Below, piece by piece: positions 1 to 11,300 of a DNA stretch of 64,000 nucleotides. Each line of letters starts with the position of its first letter. Position 1 is the first letter of the stretch. The notes under the pieces were generated by a model. The model had not been told where the DNA came from and ran no database searches. It saw nothing but the letters and a program-made list of their open reading frames with translations. The position numbers were made by a program, and so were the translations under genes. Source of the DNA: Moorella thermoacetica (GTDB lineage Bacteria; Bacillota; DSM-521; Neomoorellales; Neomoorellaceae); assembly GCF_001267405.1 (NCBI RefSeq), contig NZ_CP012369.1:398001-462000 (forward strand), given 5' to 3'.

Positions 1-1095
1 CACCTGGGGTACCGGCCTGACCTGCCGGCACCGGTCCGGGAGGAGGTCTACCGGGCGCGCAACAGGGTTTTGCAGGCGGCCGTGGACCTGGCCCTGGACC
101 CCCGGCAGGGAATCAGCCTGGTCCTCATCGCCGGGGACCTCTTTGACAACCACCGGCCGGAGGCTTCCCTGGTGGAGGAAACCATCCGCCAGCTAACCCG
201 GCTGGAAGCCGCCGGCATCCAGGTGATAACGGTGCCGGGGAACCATGATGAGATTACATATAACGATGCGGTATACCGCCGGGAAGCCGGCCGCTGGCCG
301 GGCCTCCTGGTGACCGATCCCATGCCGGCTAAAGTGGCTACCCTAAAAGTCAAGGGCGACACCTGTCACCTAATGGCCATGGCCTACACCGGCGGTGTGA
401 CCAGGGTTGACGGCCCGTTAAAGGCCTTCCCTCCGGCCGAGGGGGAAGGGGTGAACCTGGCGGTTTTCCACGGCTCCCTGGACTGGGACGGCGGGGAAAG
501 GAGCTTGCCCCTGGATGGGGAAGCCCTGGCAGCCGCCGGGTATGACTACATAGCCCTGGGCCACATCCACCGCGGGGGACAAAGGAGGTTGGGCCGGGGA
601 CTGGCCGTCTACGCCGGCATGGTGGCCGGCAAGGGCTTCGCCGATCCCGGGACCGGCTCTTGGACCATAGTCACCCTGGGGGACGGCCCGGCCCGGGTGG
701 AGCAGGTACCGGCCCGGGTAACGCCCTGGCGGCTCGTTGACCTGGACGTTACGGCTTTCCAGGAACCGGAGGAACTGGAGACGGCCGTCAGGGACGCCCT
801 TGACCCCGGTGCCCTGATGCAGGTGCGCCTGACGGGCAGCCTCGCCTTTGATCTGGACCTTGAGGGCCTCCAGGCCCGCCTGGGTCACCCCTGCCCATAC
901 CTGGAACTGGTGAACGAAACGGCAGGATGGACGCCGGAAATCCTGGAGAGTATCGCCGCTGAACCAACCATCAGGGGCCTTTTTGTCCGCCGCCTGCAAG
1001 AAAAGCTTGCCGGCTCTGCGGGACCCGGGGAAGCAGAGGTGATCCGCCGGGCGATTTTTCGCGGCCTCCTGGCCCTGAAGGGGGGTAGCAGGTAA
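1..1095 (+). CDS. SbcD/YhaO-like DNA repair metallophosphoesterase (5' end outside window)
   Basis: Calcineurin-like metallophosphoesterase of the SbcD/Mre11 nuclease type, expected to act with the ATPase encoded immediately downstream in end processing of DNA breaks. The frame is open from base 1, and the first residues read HLGYR, the end of the first metal-binding motif (D-x-H), so the true start lies upstream of the window. Further metal motifs are visible: GDLFDNHRP near 135-160, GNHDE near 238-252 and GHIH near 559-570. The C-terminal part from about 715 is the less conserved capping region. The stop overlaps the next start (TAATG at 1093-1097), so the pair is translationally coupled. 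Family assignment is from motifs and the partner gene. Whether it is closer to SbcD or to Bacillus YhaO cannot be settled by eye. Confidence 0.85.
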   Translation, partial: HLGYRPDLPAPVREEVYRARNRVLQAAVDLALDPRQGISLVLIAGDLFDNHRPEASLVEETIRQLTRLEAAGIQVITVPGNHDEITYNDAVYRREAGRWPGLLVTDPMPAKVATLKVKGDTCHLMAMAYTGGVTRVDGPLKAFPPAEGEGVNLAVFHGSLDWDGGERSLPLDGEALAAAGYDYIALGHIHRGGQRRLGRGLAVYAGMVAGKGFADPGTGSWTIVTLGDGPARVEQVPARVTPWRLVDLDVTAFQEPEELETAVRDALDPGALMQVRLTGSLAFDLDLEGLQARLGHPCPYLELVNETAGWTPEILESIAAEPTIRGLFVRRLQEKLAGSAGPGEAEVIRRAIFRGLLALKGGSR

Positions 1096-4000
1096 TGCCA
1101 GCGGTAACCTGGCAGCGTCTGAGGCTGGCCGGTTTCGGCTGCTACCGGGAGGGGGTGACCGTTGTTTTCCAGGAAGGCCTCAACGTCCTCGTGGCCCCCA
1201 ATGAAAAGGGCAAGTCAACCCTGGTTGCCGGCCTGGAAGCCGTCCTTTTCGGCCTCCCCAATAGCGGCAACCCGGAGGCCTTTGGCAGCGCCCGTTTTGC
1301 CAACCGGGAAGAGCCGGACCGGTTTGAAGGCGAGTTGGAATTCCTGGTGGACGGCCGGGCCTATGCAGTGAGGCGTCAATTTAATAATAACCGGGTGACC
1401 ATTAGGACCAGGGGGGCTCATGGCTGGGAAGAGGTCTGGCGGGGGAGCCACAACCCGGCAGCCCACAAGCACAACCCGGTCTATAACGAGCACCTGGCTT
1501 CCCTACTGGGAATGACCTCCCGGGAACTCTTTGAAGCCACCTTCTGCCTGGGCCAGCCCCTGCCGGAAGGAAGGGCTTTAAGCAGTGAGGTGCAAAAGCT
1601 CCTTTCCGGCAGCGGCGGCCACTACCAGGAAGCCCTGAAAATGCTGGCTGACGACCTGAGGGCCCTGACCCGTTATTGCGGTGACCGGGGCGTGGGCAAC
1701 AACGGGCGCAAGGATGCCCGGCTGGAGGAATTGCAGGCGGAGATTGACTCTTTACGGGCGCAGCAGCAGGCTACCGGCAGTACCATTGAAGAACTGGCTG
1801 CCGTGCGTTCCCGGCTCCAGGAACTGACGGCAGAGATTAAAGCAGTCCGGGTGCAACTAAAAAAACAACAGGACCTTCTGGCAGCCTGGGACGGATGGCG
1901 CGCCCTGCAATTGAGGTACAAAAGCGCCCTGCGCGAACAGCAGCAGGCCGGGGCGGTCCAGGAAAGAGCCCGGGAACTGGAGGAGAAGATCTGCCGGCAC
2001 AAGGAGCTGGCGGCCCGGTCGTATCCCGAGTGGGCCGGCGCCCCGGCAGGTAGCGCCGGCAAACTCGACCGCCTAGCGGAGCTGGAGCAGGAAATAGCCC
2101 GCTTAAAGGGCGAGGCGGCGAACTGGGAGGCGCAGCTCCGGGATTTAAACGCGGAGCAGGAGGCATTAACAGCCAGGCTGCAGGGAGAACTGGCGGCGGT
2201 GGCTGATCACCCGGACATCCTGCGGGACCTGGAGGACCTGCAGAGCCTCCTCAAGGAGCGGGAGGAACTGGAAGGGCAGGTGCGTGAACTGGCGGCCCGG
2301 GCGGCAGAAACGGCTGCTGAGCTGGCCGCCCTGCCTGATTTCAGCTTGCTGGGAAACAGCCCGGCCACGGTCCTGGAGGGCTTGCAGGTGGCCGCGCGTC
2401 AGCTCCTGGAGGAATGGGGCCGCTTCCAGGAGCAGCAAAACCGCTATAAGGAACTGGAAGCGGAACTGGCGGGGGATCTGAGCTGTTTTGCCGGGCTGCT
2501 GCCGGAAAAGGAAACCCTGCTGGCCAACTACGCCGCCACCAGGCTCGCCCTGGAAAGGGAAGAGCAGGCGGCCCGGGACGCCTGCCGGCGCCTGGAGGAA
2601 CAAAAGGCCGCCTACCGGCGCCGCGAGGAAGAGTTCCGGCGAGAATTCGGCGACCTGGAAGACCTGGGGGGGGAAGCCATCCAGGCAGCGACAGATAAAC
2701 CCCGGATCCTGGAGGAATTACAGGCCAGGGAAGCAGCCAGGAAGGCGGCCCTGGCAGCCTGCAGGCGCAGGAGGCTGGCCACAGCCCTGGGCCTGGCGGG
2801 CGCCGGCCTGGTGGGGGGGCTGGTAACCGGCCTGGCCACCGGCAATTGGCTTCTCGCCCTAGCAACTGCCCTGGTCCTGGCCGGCCTGGGCTATGCTGCC
2901 GGATCTTACCTGGGCCGACCCGGTAGGGACATCCTGGACCTGACCGCGGCGATTACCACCCTGCAGGGGCGCCTGGCGCAGCTGGATGCTATCTTAGGCC
3001 CCTGGGCGGGGGCCACGGCGGCTGAACTGGGGGAGCTCCGCCAGCGCCTGCGGGAGCGGGATAGGGTCCGGGAGGAACTGGCAACCCTGGCCGCTTCTTT
3101 GCCCGGCACGGCTGAAGAAGAGGCGGCCCGGCAGGCTCTGGAGGCAGCAACCAGGGTTAGAAGCGATTTCCATACCGCTACCGCCGCCATCAGCGCCCGC
3201 TTTAGCGATGTGACGGCAGCCTACCGCCGTTACCTGACTACCAGGGAAGAAAAGCGGCGCCTGGCAGCTGAGATGGAATCATTTACCATAAAGGCTGTGG
3301 GAACACCGCCGCCGGCGGCTTTAACAGTACCCCTTGCCGGCCTGGGAGCCCCATGGCCGGGTCTTGCCTCCCTGGCGCGGCTGGCGGGGCAGGCTCCGGC
3401 CACGGTGGGCGAGCTTTTAACCTGGTTAAAGGAACTGGATCATGCCGCCTGGGAAGATTTCCTGGCCCGGGCGCGGCGGTGGGAAGAGTTGACGTATCTT
3501 AGCCGGCAGGTGCAAGAAAAGAGGGAGCAGCTCCTTAAACCGGATAAAGAGGGGCGGACGGCCCTGGAACGCCTGGCGAAGAAGATTGCCGCCCTGGAAA
3601 GACACGTGGCCCCCTTTACCGCGGCGATCGATCCCGGAGCCGTTGCCCCCCTCCTAGAGGAGGCGGGCAGGATAAAGGAACGCCTGGGCGAGCTGGCCGG
3701 CCGGCGGCAGGCCGCCGGGAGCCGGGTAAAGGATTTATGGGAGCAAATCCAGGAGCTGGAACCTGAGGCGGCCGGCTTGCGGGAAGATCTGGCCGCCATC
3801 CTGGCACCGGGCGGGGGAGGGGCCGGTAAAGCCCTGGAGCGCCGGCAGGCCTATGAACAATTGGCCCAGGAGTGGCAGGGCTGGCAGGAACAGCTGGCCG
3901 GCCTCCTGGGTGAAGGCGACCTGGAAGACCTGGCCACAGCTTATCTGGATGCTGCCAACCGGACCGTGGCCGTTCTGCAGGAATGGCAGGACCTGGTCCG

Positions 4001-4679
4001 GGAGCATCCGGGCCTGCCCGAACCCGGAGGGGAAACAAAAGGGGAGGAATTGGAAGAACAGTACAGGGCCCTCCGGGCAGGGATAATAGAAACGGAAGGC
4101 CGGTTACGGGGGCTGGAGGAAGAAGAACGTCAGCTCCTGCGCCGCCAGTCCCAATTGGAAGGCAGCCAAATCGCCAACATGGCCATTGTTGCCGAGACCC
4201 TGGCGGCCAGGGAAAAGGAGCTGGAGCGCCTGGAGCTGGAGGCCGGGGCCCTGGCCCTGGCCTACCGGGAACTGGCGGCCGCGGCCCGGGACTACAGCCA
4301 GAACTACCGGCGGGAGCTGGCCCGGACCGCCAGCCGCTATTTCAACCTCTTTACCGGCCACCGGGAACGACAAGTTGATATAACTGAAGATTTCCAGGTA
4401 GAGGTACGGGAAGCCGGGGTGGTTATGGCCCTGGCCCAGCTCAGCCGCGGCGCCCAGGATCAGCTCTACCTCTCCTTACGCCTGGCTATCGGTGACCTCC
4501 TGAGCGCCAACCTGACCCTGCCTTTTATCTTCGACGACTGCTTTGTCAACTGCGATGCCGCCCGCCGGGAGCGCATCCGGGAAAGCCTTGCGGCCCTGGC
4601 CCTCGAGCGGCAGTTGATTCTTTTATCCCATGACCCGGATTTTGCCGCCTGGGGGATGCCGGTGAAGATCGAAAAGTAA
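1095..4679 (+). CDS. YhaN/SbcC-like AAA ATPase with coiled coils and a central membrane hairpin
   Basis: Large SMC/Rad50-like ATPase (1194 aa), the likely partner of the upstream nuclease. The Walker A motif is PNEKGKST at residues 35-42, the ABC-type signature is SRGAQDQLYLSLR near 1116, and Walker B is LPFIFDDCF near 1142. Between the two ATPase halves lie long Glu/Arg/Leu-rich coiled coils. Around residues 560-605 there are two adjacent hydrophobic stretches rich in Gly, Ala and Leu, which look like two transmembrane helices. This membrane hairpin in the middle of the coiled coil is characteristic of the YhaN type rather than of SbcC, and suggests a membrane-anchored complex. It starts with ATG overlapping the stop of the nuclease gene. 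A 181-bp gap separates it from addB. The biochemical role is inferred from family. Confidence 0.85.
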   Translation: MPAVTWQRLRLAGFGCYREGVTVVFQEGLNVLVAPNEKGKSTLVAGLEAVLFGLPNSGNPEAFGSARFANREEPDRFEGELEFLVDGRAYAVRRQFNNNRVTIRTRGAHGWEEVWRGSHNPAAHKHNPVYNEHLASLLGMTSRELFEATFCLGQPLPEGRALSSEVQKLLSGSGGHYQEALKMLADDLRALTRYCGDRGVGNNGRKDARLEELQAEIDSLRAQQQATGSTIEELAAVRSRLQELTAEIKAVRVQLKKQQDLLAAWDGWRALQLRYKSALREQQQAGAVQERARELEEKICRHKELAARSYPEWAGAPAGSAGKLDRLAELEQEIARLKGEAANWEAQLRDLNAEQEALTARLQGELAAVADHPDILRDLEDLQSLLKEREELEGQVRELAARAAETAAELAALPDFSLLGNSPATVLEGLQVAARQLLEEWGRFQEQQNRYKELEAELAGDLSCFAGLLPEKETLLANYAATRLALEREEQAARDACRRLEEQKAAYRRREEEFRREFGDLEDLGGEAIQAATDKPRILEELQAREAARKAALAACRRRRLATALGLAGAGLVGGLVTGLATGNWLLALATALVLAGLGYAAGSYLGRPGRDILDLTAAITTLQGRLAQLDAILGPWAGATAAELGELRQRLRERDRVREELATLAASLPGTAEEEAARQALEAATRVRSDFHTATAAISARFSDVTAAYRRYLTTREEKRRLAAEMESFTIKAVGTPPPAALTVPLAGLGAPWPGLASLARLAGQAPATVGELLTWLKELDHAAWEDFLARARRWEELTYLSRQVQEKREQLLKPDKEGRTALERLAKKIAALERHVAPFTAAIDPGAVAPLLEEAGRIKERLGELAGRRQAAGSRVKDLWEQIQELEPEAAGLREDLAAILAPGGGGAGKALERRQAYEQLAQEWQGWQEQLAGLLGEGDLEDLATAYLDAANRTVAVLQEWQDLVREHPGLPEPGGETKGEELEEQYRALRAGIIETEGRLRGLEEEERQLLRRQSQLEGSQIANMAIVAETLAAREKELERLELEAGALALAYRELAAAARDYSQNYRRELARTASRYFNLFTGHRERQVDITEDFQVEVREAGVVMALAQLSRGAQDQLYLSLRLAIGDLLSANLTLPFIFDDCFVNCDAARRERIRESLAALALERQLILLSHDPDFAAWGMPVKIEK

Positions 4680-4860
4680 GGGCAACCTGTTAAGTTCTAC
4701 TTTATGATCCTTTTGTCCATAAAACGGAGTGGGTACGGCGATGGTAGGTAGTGAAGGCGGCGACGCCCTTTAATAAGATTTAAACAGGGCCTTCAACGGG
4801 AGGTCCAGGGATGTTGAGGATGGTAAGACCGGTATTTTGGGTACAGGCAGGTGTTGACCT

Positions 4861-7800
4861 TTGGCTTTACGTCTGGTCCTGGGCCGCGCCGGGTCGGGCA
4901 AAACGCGCCTCTGCCTTGAGGAGATAAAGGCGATCCTGGCGGAGGGGCCGGCAGGCCCGGCCCTCATTATCCTCACCCCGGAGCAGGCCACCCTGCAGAT
5001 GGAACTGGACCTGCACCGGGCGGCTGGTGTTCCCGGCTTCAGCCGGGTCCAGGTGTTGAGCTTTCGCCGCCTGGGCTGGCGAGTCTTCCAGGAAGCCGGC
5101 GGCGCGGCCCGGCCCCACCTGGGCGAGATGGGCAAGGCTATGGCCCTGCGGGCGGTAGTGAGCGCCCACCGGGACGACCTTGGCCTTTTCGCTCCCCTGG
5201 CCGGGAGCCCGGGCTTTATCGAGCAACTGGCCCACACCATCGCCGAGTTGAAGCTCTACCGGGTAACGCCGGCGGACCTGGACAGAATCCTGGAGAGGTA
5301 CCGGGAGACAGGCCGCGAGCAAACCATCCTGGCCCGCAAGCTCCGGGACCTGGCCCTGGTCTACCGGGAGCTGGAGACTTACCTGGCGGGGCGCTACCTG
5401 GACCCCGACGACTATCTCACCCTCCTGGCCGGTCGGCTGCCGGAAGCAGCCTTTATCCGGGGAGCACGGGTTTGGGTCGACGGCTTTAATGGTTTTACTC
5501 CCCAGGAGGAGGCCGTTCTCCAGGCCCTGATGGCCGTCGCGGAGCAGGTAACCGTCACCCTGTGCCTGGACCCGACCTTGAGGCACCGGCGGCTGGGGGA
5601 GACGGAGCTCTTTCACCCCACCGGCGAGACCTATCACCGCCTGCGGCAGCTGGCCCTGGCAGCCGGGGTCCGGGTGGAAGACGACGTCTGCCTGGCGGGA
5701 ACCCCGCCCCGTTTCCGGGAGGCGCCGGCCCTGGCCCACCTGGAAGCCCATTTCGGCCGCTGGCCCCTGCGGCCATTCCGGGGCGATGCGGCAGGCATCA
5801 GGCTCGTGGCCGCTGCCAACCGCCGGGTGGAGGTTGAGGCGGCAGCCAGGGAGATCCTGCGCCTGGCCAGGGAGGAGAACCTATCCTGGCGGCAGATGGC
5901 CGTCCTGGTACGGGACCTGGAGCCCTATCACGACCTTATCGTCAACACCTTTCGCGATTTTAACATCCCCTTGTTCATCGACCGCCGCCGGCCGGTGGGC
6001 CACCACCCATTGGTGGAACTGGTCCGGGCCGCCCTGGAGGCCGTCCTGGAGGACTGGGCCTATGATCCCGTGTTTCGTTATCTCAAGAGCGACCTGGTGC
6101 CCGTTCCCCGCGAGGAGATCGACCTCCTGGAGAACTACGTCCTGGCCCACGGCATCCGCGGCCGCCGGTGGCGCGATAGCCGGCCCTGGCAGTATGGAAA
6201 TTCCCGGGATCTGGAAACCCCTTCGCCGCCGGGCAGTGCCGCCGGCGAAACCATTAACGCTATCCGGGAGCGGGCCAGCTGCCACCTGCGGCGCTTCGAC
6301 GGGGCCCTCCGGGGCCGGCAACTGACGGGACGGGAGATAACCGCAGCCCTCTTTGACCTCCTGCAGGAGCTGGGGGTGCCGGAACGGCTGGCTGCCTGGA
6401 GCCGGCAGGCGGCCGCTGCCGGGGATCTGGACGCCGCCCAGGAACACGAGCAGATCTGGGAAGGCCTCATGGACCTCCTGGAGGAACTGGTGTTAGCCCT
6501 GGGCGATACTTCCCTGGAGCTGGAGGAGTATGCCGCCATCCTGGATACCGGCCTGGAGAGCCTGAAGCTCCGCCTCATCCCCCCGGCCCTGGATCAGGTA
6601 GTCGCCGGTACCCTGGACCGCTCCCGCCAGCCGGAACTCCAGGCGGCCTTTGTTCTGGGGGTCGGTGAAGGGGTCCTGCCGGCCCGGCTGCCCGAGGACG
6701 CCACCTTCAGCGACCGGGAAAGGGAGGAACTGCGGGCGGCCGGCCTGGAGCTGGCCCCTACGGGAACCCTGCGTCTCTTCCACGAGGAATTCCTGGCCTA
6801 CCTGGCCCTGACCCGCTCCCGCCGCTACCTGTGGCTGAGTTACCCCCTGGCCGACGCCGAGGGCAAAGCCCTCTCTCCCTCGCCCCTGGTGCGCCGCTTG
6901 CGACAACTGCTGCCGGGCCTTAGGGAAGAGACCGCCGGCACGGAGCTCCCCGGGGGCGACGACGACCTGGTTTACCTGACCACGCCACGCCAGGCGGCCG
7001 GCCACCTTGCGCGCCTCCTGGGCCGGGGTCGGCCCCTGCCACCCCTGTGGCAGGAGGTTTACCGCTGGTTGCACCAGGACGCCAGGGGACAAAAAATGCT
7101 GGGCCTCCTGGAGGGAGGGGGGTATCGCAACCAGGTGGACCCCCTGGAACCGGAGTTGGCCCGGGGCCTCTACCCCCGGCCCCTGCGGCTCAGCATCTCC
7201 CAGCTGGAGACCTTTGCCGGCTGCCCCTTCCGCTATTTTTTAAGCTACGGCCTGGGGTTACAGGAACGCCGCCTCTACCAGGTGGACCCTGCCGGGATGG
7301 GCCAGTTCTATCACGCCGCCCTGAAGCTATTTGTCGAAGAGCTGGGCCGCCGGGGCCTTGACTGGGGCCGGCTCAGCGACAACGAAGCAGCGGCCATCAT
7401 CAGCCAGGTCGTTGACAGCCTGGCACCTGCACTGCAGCATGAGATCTTGAGCAGCAACGCTCGCTACGGCTACCTGCGGAAAAAGCTCGAGCAGACCCTG
7501 CAGCGGGTAATGGAGGTCCTCAACGAGCATGCCCGGCGGGGCGAGTTTCGTCCCCTGGCTGTGGAAACGAGTTTTGGCTGCCGGGGGAAGCTGCCGCCCC
7601 TGCAACTGGACGCCGGACCCGGCCGAAGAGTTTTCCTGGAGGGGCGGGTGGACCGGATCGACGTGGCCCGGCGCCAGGGGCGCCCCTACCTGCGGGTGAT
7701 CGACTACAAGAGCAGCCCCACCACCCTGGACCTCACAGCCGTCTATTACGGGCTGGCCCTGCAGTTGCCCCTCTACCTGCGGGCGGCCCTGGACGCGGCC

Positions 7801-8316
7801 CCGGAGTTGCTGGGGGAGGCGGCCGAGCCGGCCGGCATGCTTTACTTTGCCGTCAGGAACCCCCTGATCCGGCAAAGGGGCCCGGTTGGAAAGGAGGCCG
7901 CCGCCAGGCTCCGCCGCCAGGAATTGAAGATGCGCGGCCTGCTCCTGGACGATGTGGAAGTGATCAAGCTTATGGACCGGGAGATAGCAGCCAGCCCGGA
8001 CCTGCTGCCGCTCCGCCTGAATAAAGACGGCAGCCTGCGCAAGGGCGCGCCGGTGGCCGGCCGGGAGGAGATGGCGCTCCTTTTGGACCTGGCCCTGGCC
8101 AGGGCGGCTGAACTGGCCGGCGCCATCCTCTCCGGCCGGGTGGAGATCAGCCCCTACCGCCGGGGCCAGGAAACAGCCTGCGATTTTTGCCCCTACCGGC
8201 CGGTATGCGCCTTTGACCCCCAGATCCCGGGCAGCGGTTACCGCCGCCTGGGAAACCTGCCGGGGGATTTCTGGCAACTGGCCGCCGCTTTTCTGGGGAG
8301 CCAGATGAAAGGGTGA
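4861..8316 (+). CDS. addB: AddB subunit of AddAB helicase-nuclease
   Basis: AddB (1151 aa) is the partner of AddA in the RecBCD-like complex that resects double-strand breaks and loads RecA. The N-terminal Walker A is GRAGSGKT (residues 8-15). The C-terminal RecB-type nuclease domain shows DYKSS near residue 948. The iron-sulfur cluster cysteines expected for AddB are present: C788 in CPFRYFLSYG and C1107, C1110 and C1116 in CDFCPYRPVC. The start is a TTG preceded by a weak purine-rich site (aggtg), and no better in-frame start is visible. Length matches the family. The stop is 9 bp from the addA start, so the two genes form an operon. Confidence 0.96.
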   Translation: MALRLVLGRAGSGKTRLCLEEIKAILAEGPAGPALIILTPEQATLQMELDLHRAAGVPGFSRVQVLSFRRLGWRVFQEAGGAARPHLGEMGKAMALRAVVSAHRDDLGLFAPLAGSPGFIEQLAHTIAELKLYRVTPADLDRILERYRETGREQTILARKLRDLALVYRELETYLAGRYLDPDDYLTLLAGRLPEAAFIRGARVWVDGFNGFTPQEEAVLQALMAVAEQVTVTLCLDPTLRHRRLGETELFHPTGETYHRLRQLALAAGVRVEDDVCLAGTPPRFREAPALAHLEAHFGRWPLRPFRGDAAGIRLVAAANRRVEVEAAAREILRLAREENLSWRQMAVLVRDLEPYHDLIVNTFRDFNIPLFIDRRRPVGHHPLVELVRAALEAVLEDWAYDPVFRYLKSDLVPVPREEIDLLENYVLAHGIRGRRWRDSRPWQYGNSRDLETPSPPGSAAGETINAIRERASCHLRRFDGALRGRQLTGREITAALFDLLQELGVPERLAAWSRQAAAAGDLDAAQEHEQIWEGLMDLLEELVLALGDTSLELEEYAAILDTGLESLKLRLIPPALDQVVAGTLDRSRQPELQAAFVLGVGEGVLPARLPEDATFSDREREELRAAGLELAPTGTLRLFHEEFLAYLALTRSRRYLWLSYPLADAEGKALSPSPLVRRLRQLLPGLREETAGTELPGGDDDLVYLTTPRQAAGHLARLLGRGRPLPPLWQEVYRWLHQDARGQKMLGLLEGGGYRNQVDPLEPELARGLYPRPLRLSISQLETFAGCPFRYFLSYGLGLQERRLYQVDPAGMGQFYHAALKLFVEELGRRGLDWGRLSDNEAAAIISQVVDSLAPALQHEILSSNARYGYLRKKLEQTLQRVMEVLNEHARRGEFRPLAVETSFGCRGKLPPLQLDAGPGRRVFLEGRVDRIDVARRQGRPYLRVIDYKSSPTTLDLTAVYYGLALQLPLYLRAALDAAPELLGEAAEPAGMLYFAVRNPLIRQRGPVGKEAAARLRRQELKMRGLLLDDVEVIKLMDREIAASPDLLPLRLNKDGSLRKGAPVAGREEMALLLDLALARAAELAGAILSGRVEISPYRRGQETACDFCPYRPVCAFDPQIPGSGYRRLGNLPGDFWQLAAAFLGSQMKG

Positions 8317-8325
8317 TTCCTTAAG

Positions 8326-11300
8326 GTGACTGCAACGGGCAAACGCGAGTGGACGCCGGATCAGCTAGCCGCCATCAGGGCCCGTCGGGCCAACATCCTG
8401 GTGGCCGCCGCTGCCGGGGCCGGTAAGACGGCCGTCCTGGTGGAGCGGATTATCCAGCGGCTGACTGACCCGGAGGACCCCGTCAGCCTGGAGAACCTGC
8501 TGGTGGTGACCTTTACCGAAGCGGCCGCCGCCGAGATGCGCCAGCGCATCGGCGCCGCCCTGGAGGCGGCCGTGGCCAGGGACCCCGAAAATGAGGCCCT
8601 GCGGCGCCAGCTCCTCCTCTTAAACCGCGCCCATATCAGTACCATCCACTCTTTCTGCCTCTGGGTCCTGCGCACTTACTTCTACCGCCTGGACCTGGAC
8701 CCGGGCTTCCGGGTCATGGACCCGGCCGAAGTGGACCTCATGCAATTGGAGGTCATGGATCGGGTCTTGGAGGAGGCCTTTGCCGCCGAACCGGACGGCG
8801 GCCCGGTTACCGACCTGGCCGACAGCCTGGGGGGCCGCGGTGACGCCAACCTGGTGGACCTGGTGCTAAGGGTCTGGGAATTCAGCCGCAGCCTGCCCTG
8901 GCCGGAAGCCTGGCTGGAACAGGTGACATCCTCCTACAAGGTAACTCCGGAAACTCCCCTGGAATCCCTGCCCTGGTACGGTGAACTCCGGCAAATGATC
9001 ACCCTGGAGCTGCAGGAAGCGGCCTGGTACCTGGAACAGGCCCGGCAGGCGGCCGCCGCCCCCGGCGGCCCGGCCGTTTACCTGGACAACCTGGAGAACG
9101 AAAAGGAACAGGTCACGCGGCTCCTGGAGGAAGTGGGGGACCTCCCCTGGGAGGAACTGAACGCTAAACTGGCAGCCGTCCATTTTGGCCGGCTCAAGGC
9201 CGCCCGGGGGGAGGATGTGGACCCCGTCCTGAAGGAAAGGGCCGGCAAGCTGAGGAACCAGGCCAGGGACCTCCTGTATGCCTTAAAAGAGGACCTCTGC
9301 CGGGATGAGGCTGCCGTCCGGGCCGAGCTGGAACGGTCCGGTGAGCTGGTAGCCACCCTGGTCGGCCTGGTCCGGCGCTTTGACGCCGCCCTCCGGGAAG
9401 CAAAGGGCCGCCGCAACCTGATTGATTTCAGCGACCTGGAGCACCTCTGCCTGCGGGTACTTCTGGACGAGGGCGCCGGCCCCGGCCGGCTGCAACCCTC
9501 GGACGTCGCCCTGGAGCTGCGGCAACGGTTTGCCGAGGTGCTGGTGGACGAGTACCAGGATATCAATACCGTCCAGGACGCCATCCTGGCCCTGGTTTCT
9601 CGCCAGGACGTAGCTGAAAACAACCTCTTTATGGTCGGTGACGTCAAGCAGAGTATCTACCGATTCCGCCTGGCCAACCCGGATCTTTTCCTGGCCAAGT
9701 ACCGGCAGTACCCGGAGGGAGAAGGGGGGCCGAACCGCCGCATCCTCCTTAAGGCCAACTTCCGTAGCCGCCAGGGTGTGGTGGACGGGGTGAACTTTAT
9801 CTTCCGCCAGGTCTTCTCGCCCCTGGTGGGGGAACTGGAGTACGACGCCGCCGCGGCCCTGGTGGGCCGGGCCGGGTACCCGGAGAACCCGGCGGCAGCA
9901 ACCCCGGCGGTGGAGGTCTACCTCCAGGAGGGTAAGGTGGCAGCTGGCACCGGGGCCGGGGGAAGGACAGACCTGCCGGAGGCCGTTGGCGCTGGCAAGG
10001 GAGGGAAAATTAGCGGCGGTGCCGGGTATGGGGAAACCTTATCCGGATACGGGGCCGCCTCACCTGGCGGGGAAACTGGCGCACCGGACCTGGAGGATTT
10101 AACGGCCCTGGAGAGGGAAGCCCTGCTGGTGGCCCGGCGTATCCGGCGCATGGTCCGGGGCACCCCGGAGCGGCCCGGGCCGGAGTTCCAGGTCTGGGAC
10201 CAGGAGAAGAAGGAGTACCGGGACCTGACCTACCGGGACATAGTTATCCTTTTGCGGGCTACCAGGGACCGGGCGCCGGTTTTTCTGGAGGCCCTAAAGC
10301 AGTATGGTATACCCGCCTATGCCGACCTGGGCAGCGGCTATTTTGCCGCCACGGAAATCGAGACCATCCTCTCCCTCCTGCGGGTCATTGACAACCCTCA
10401 CCAGGACATTCCCCTGGCGGCCGTCCTGCGCTCACCCATAGTGGGCTTATCGGCCGGAGACTTGGCCCGCATCCGCCTGGCGGCCCCGGGGGAAGACTTC
10501 TTTACTGCTGTGGTGAAGGCGGCGGGAGCGCCACTGCTGCCTTTCACTGCCAGGGAGTCCGCCGCTCCTTCCTCCACCGCTACGGGATCAGGGGGGGCTT
10601 TAGATAACCAGCCTGGTCAGGACCCGGTCTGCATCGCTCCCTATATCGAAGATACCCAGGAACCGTGGCGCGACGATCATCCCGGTCCAGGGGCGGCGGC
10701 CGGCAAGGCCGTCCCGGGTAAGGACCGGGACCTGGCTTCCCTGCTGCGAGAATTTTTAGCCCGCCTGGAGCGGTGGCGTACCCTGGCCCGCCGCCAGCCC
10801 CTGGGGGACGTTATCTGGCAGCTTTACCGGGAGACCGGTTACCTGGAGTTCGTCGGCGGCCTGCCCGGCGGGGCCCAACGCCAGGCAAATTTACGCGCCC
10901 TCCTGGACCGGGCGCGCCAGTTTGAAGGCTTCGCCCGCCACGGCCTCTTCCGCTTTCTGCGCTTTATCGAGCGGCTGCAGCAGAACGAGGGCGACCTGGG
11001 AACGGCCCGGGCCCTGGGAGAGAACGAGGATGTCGTCCGGGTCATGAGCATCCACCGGGCCAAGGGACTGGAGTTTCCGGTGGTCATTGTCGCCGGCCTG
11101 GGCAAGGGCTTTAACCTGCGCGACCTTTCCGGCGACTTTCTCCTCCACGGCCGGCTGGGCCTGGTGCCCTTGTACCTGGATGCCGCCGCCGGCATTAAAT
11201 ACCCCACCCTGCCCTACCTGGCGACCGGCCACCGCCTGCGCCTGGAAGCCTTGAGCGAGGAACTCCGCATCCTTTATGTCGCCCTGACCAGGGCCCGGGA

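Noticed and set aside
418-999. Long minus-strand frames opposite the repair, AddAB and Wadjet genes
   Set aside because: They are antisense shadows created by high G+C third positions, with no start signals or family resemblance.
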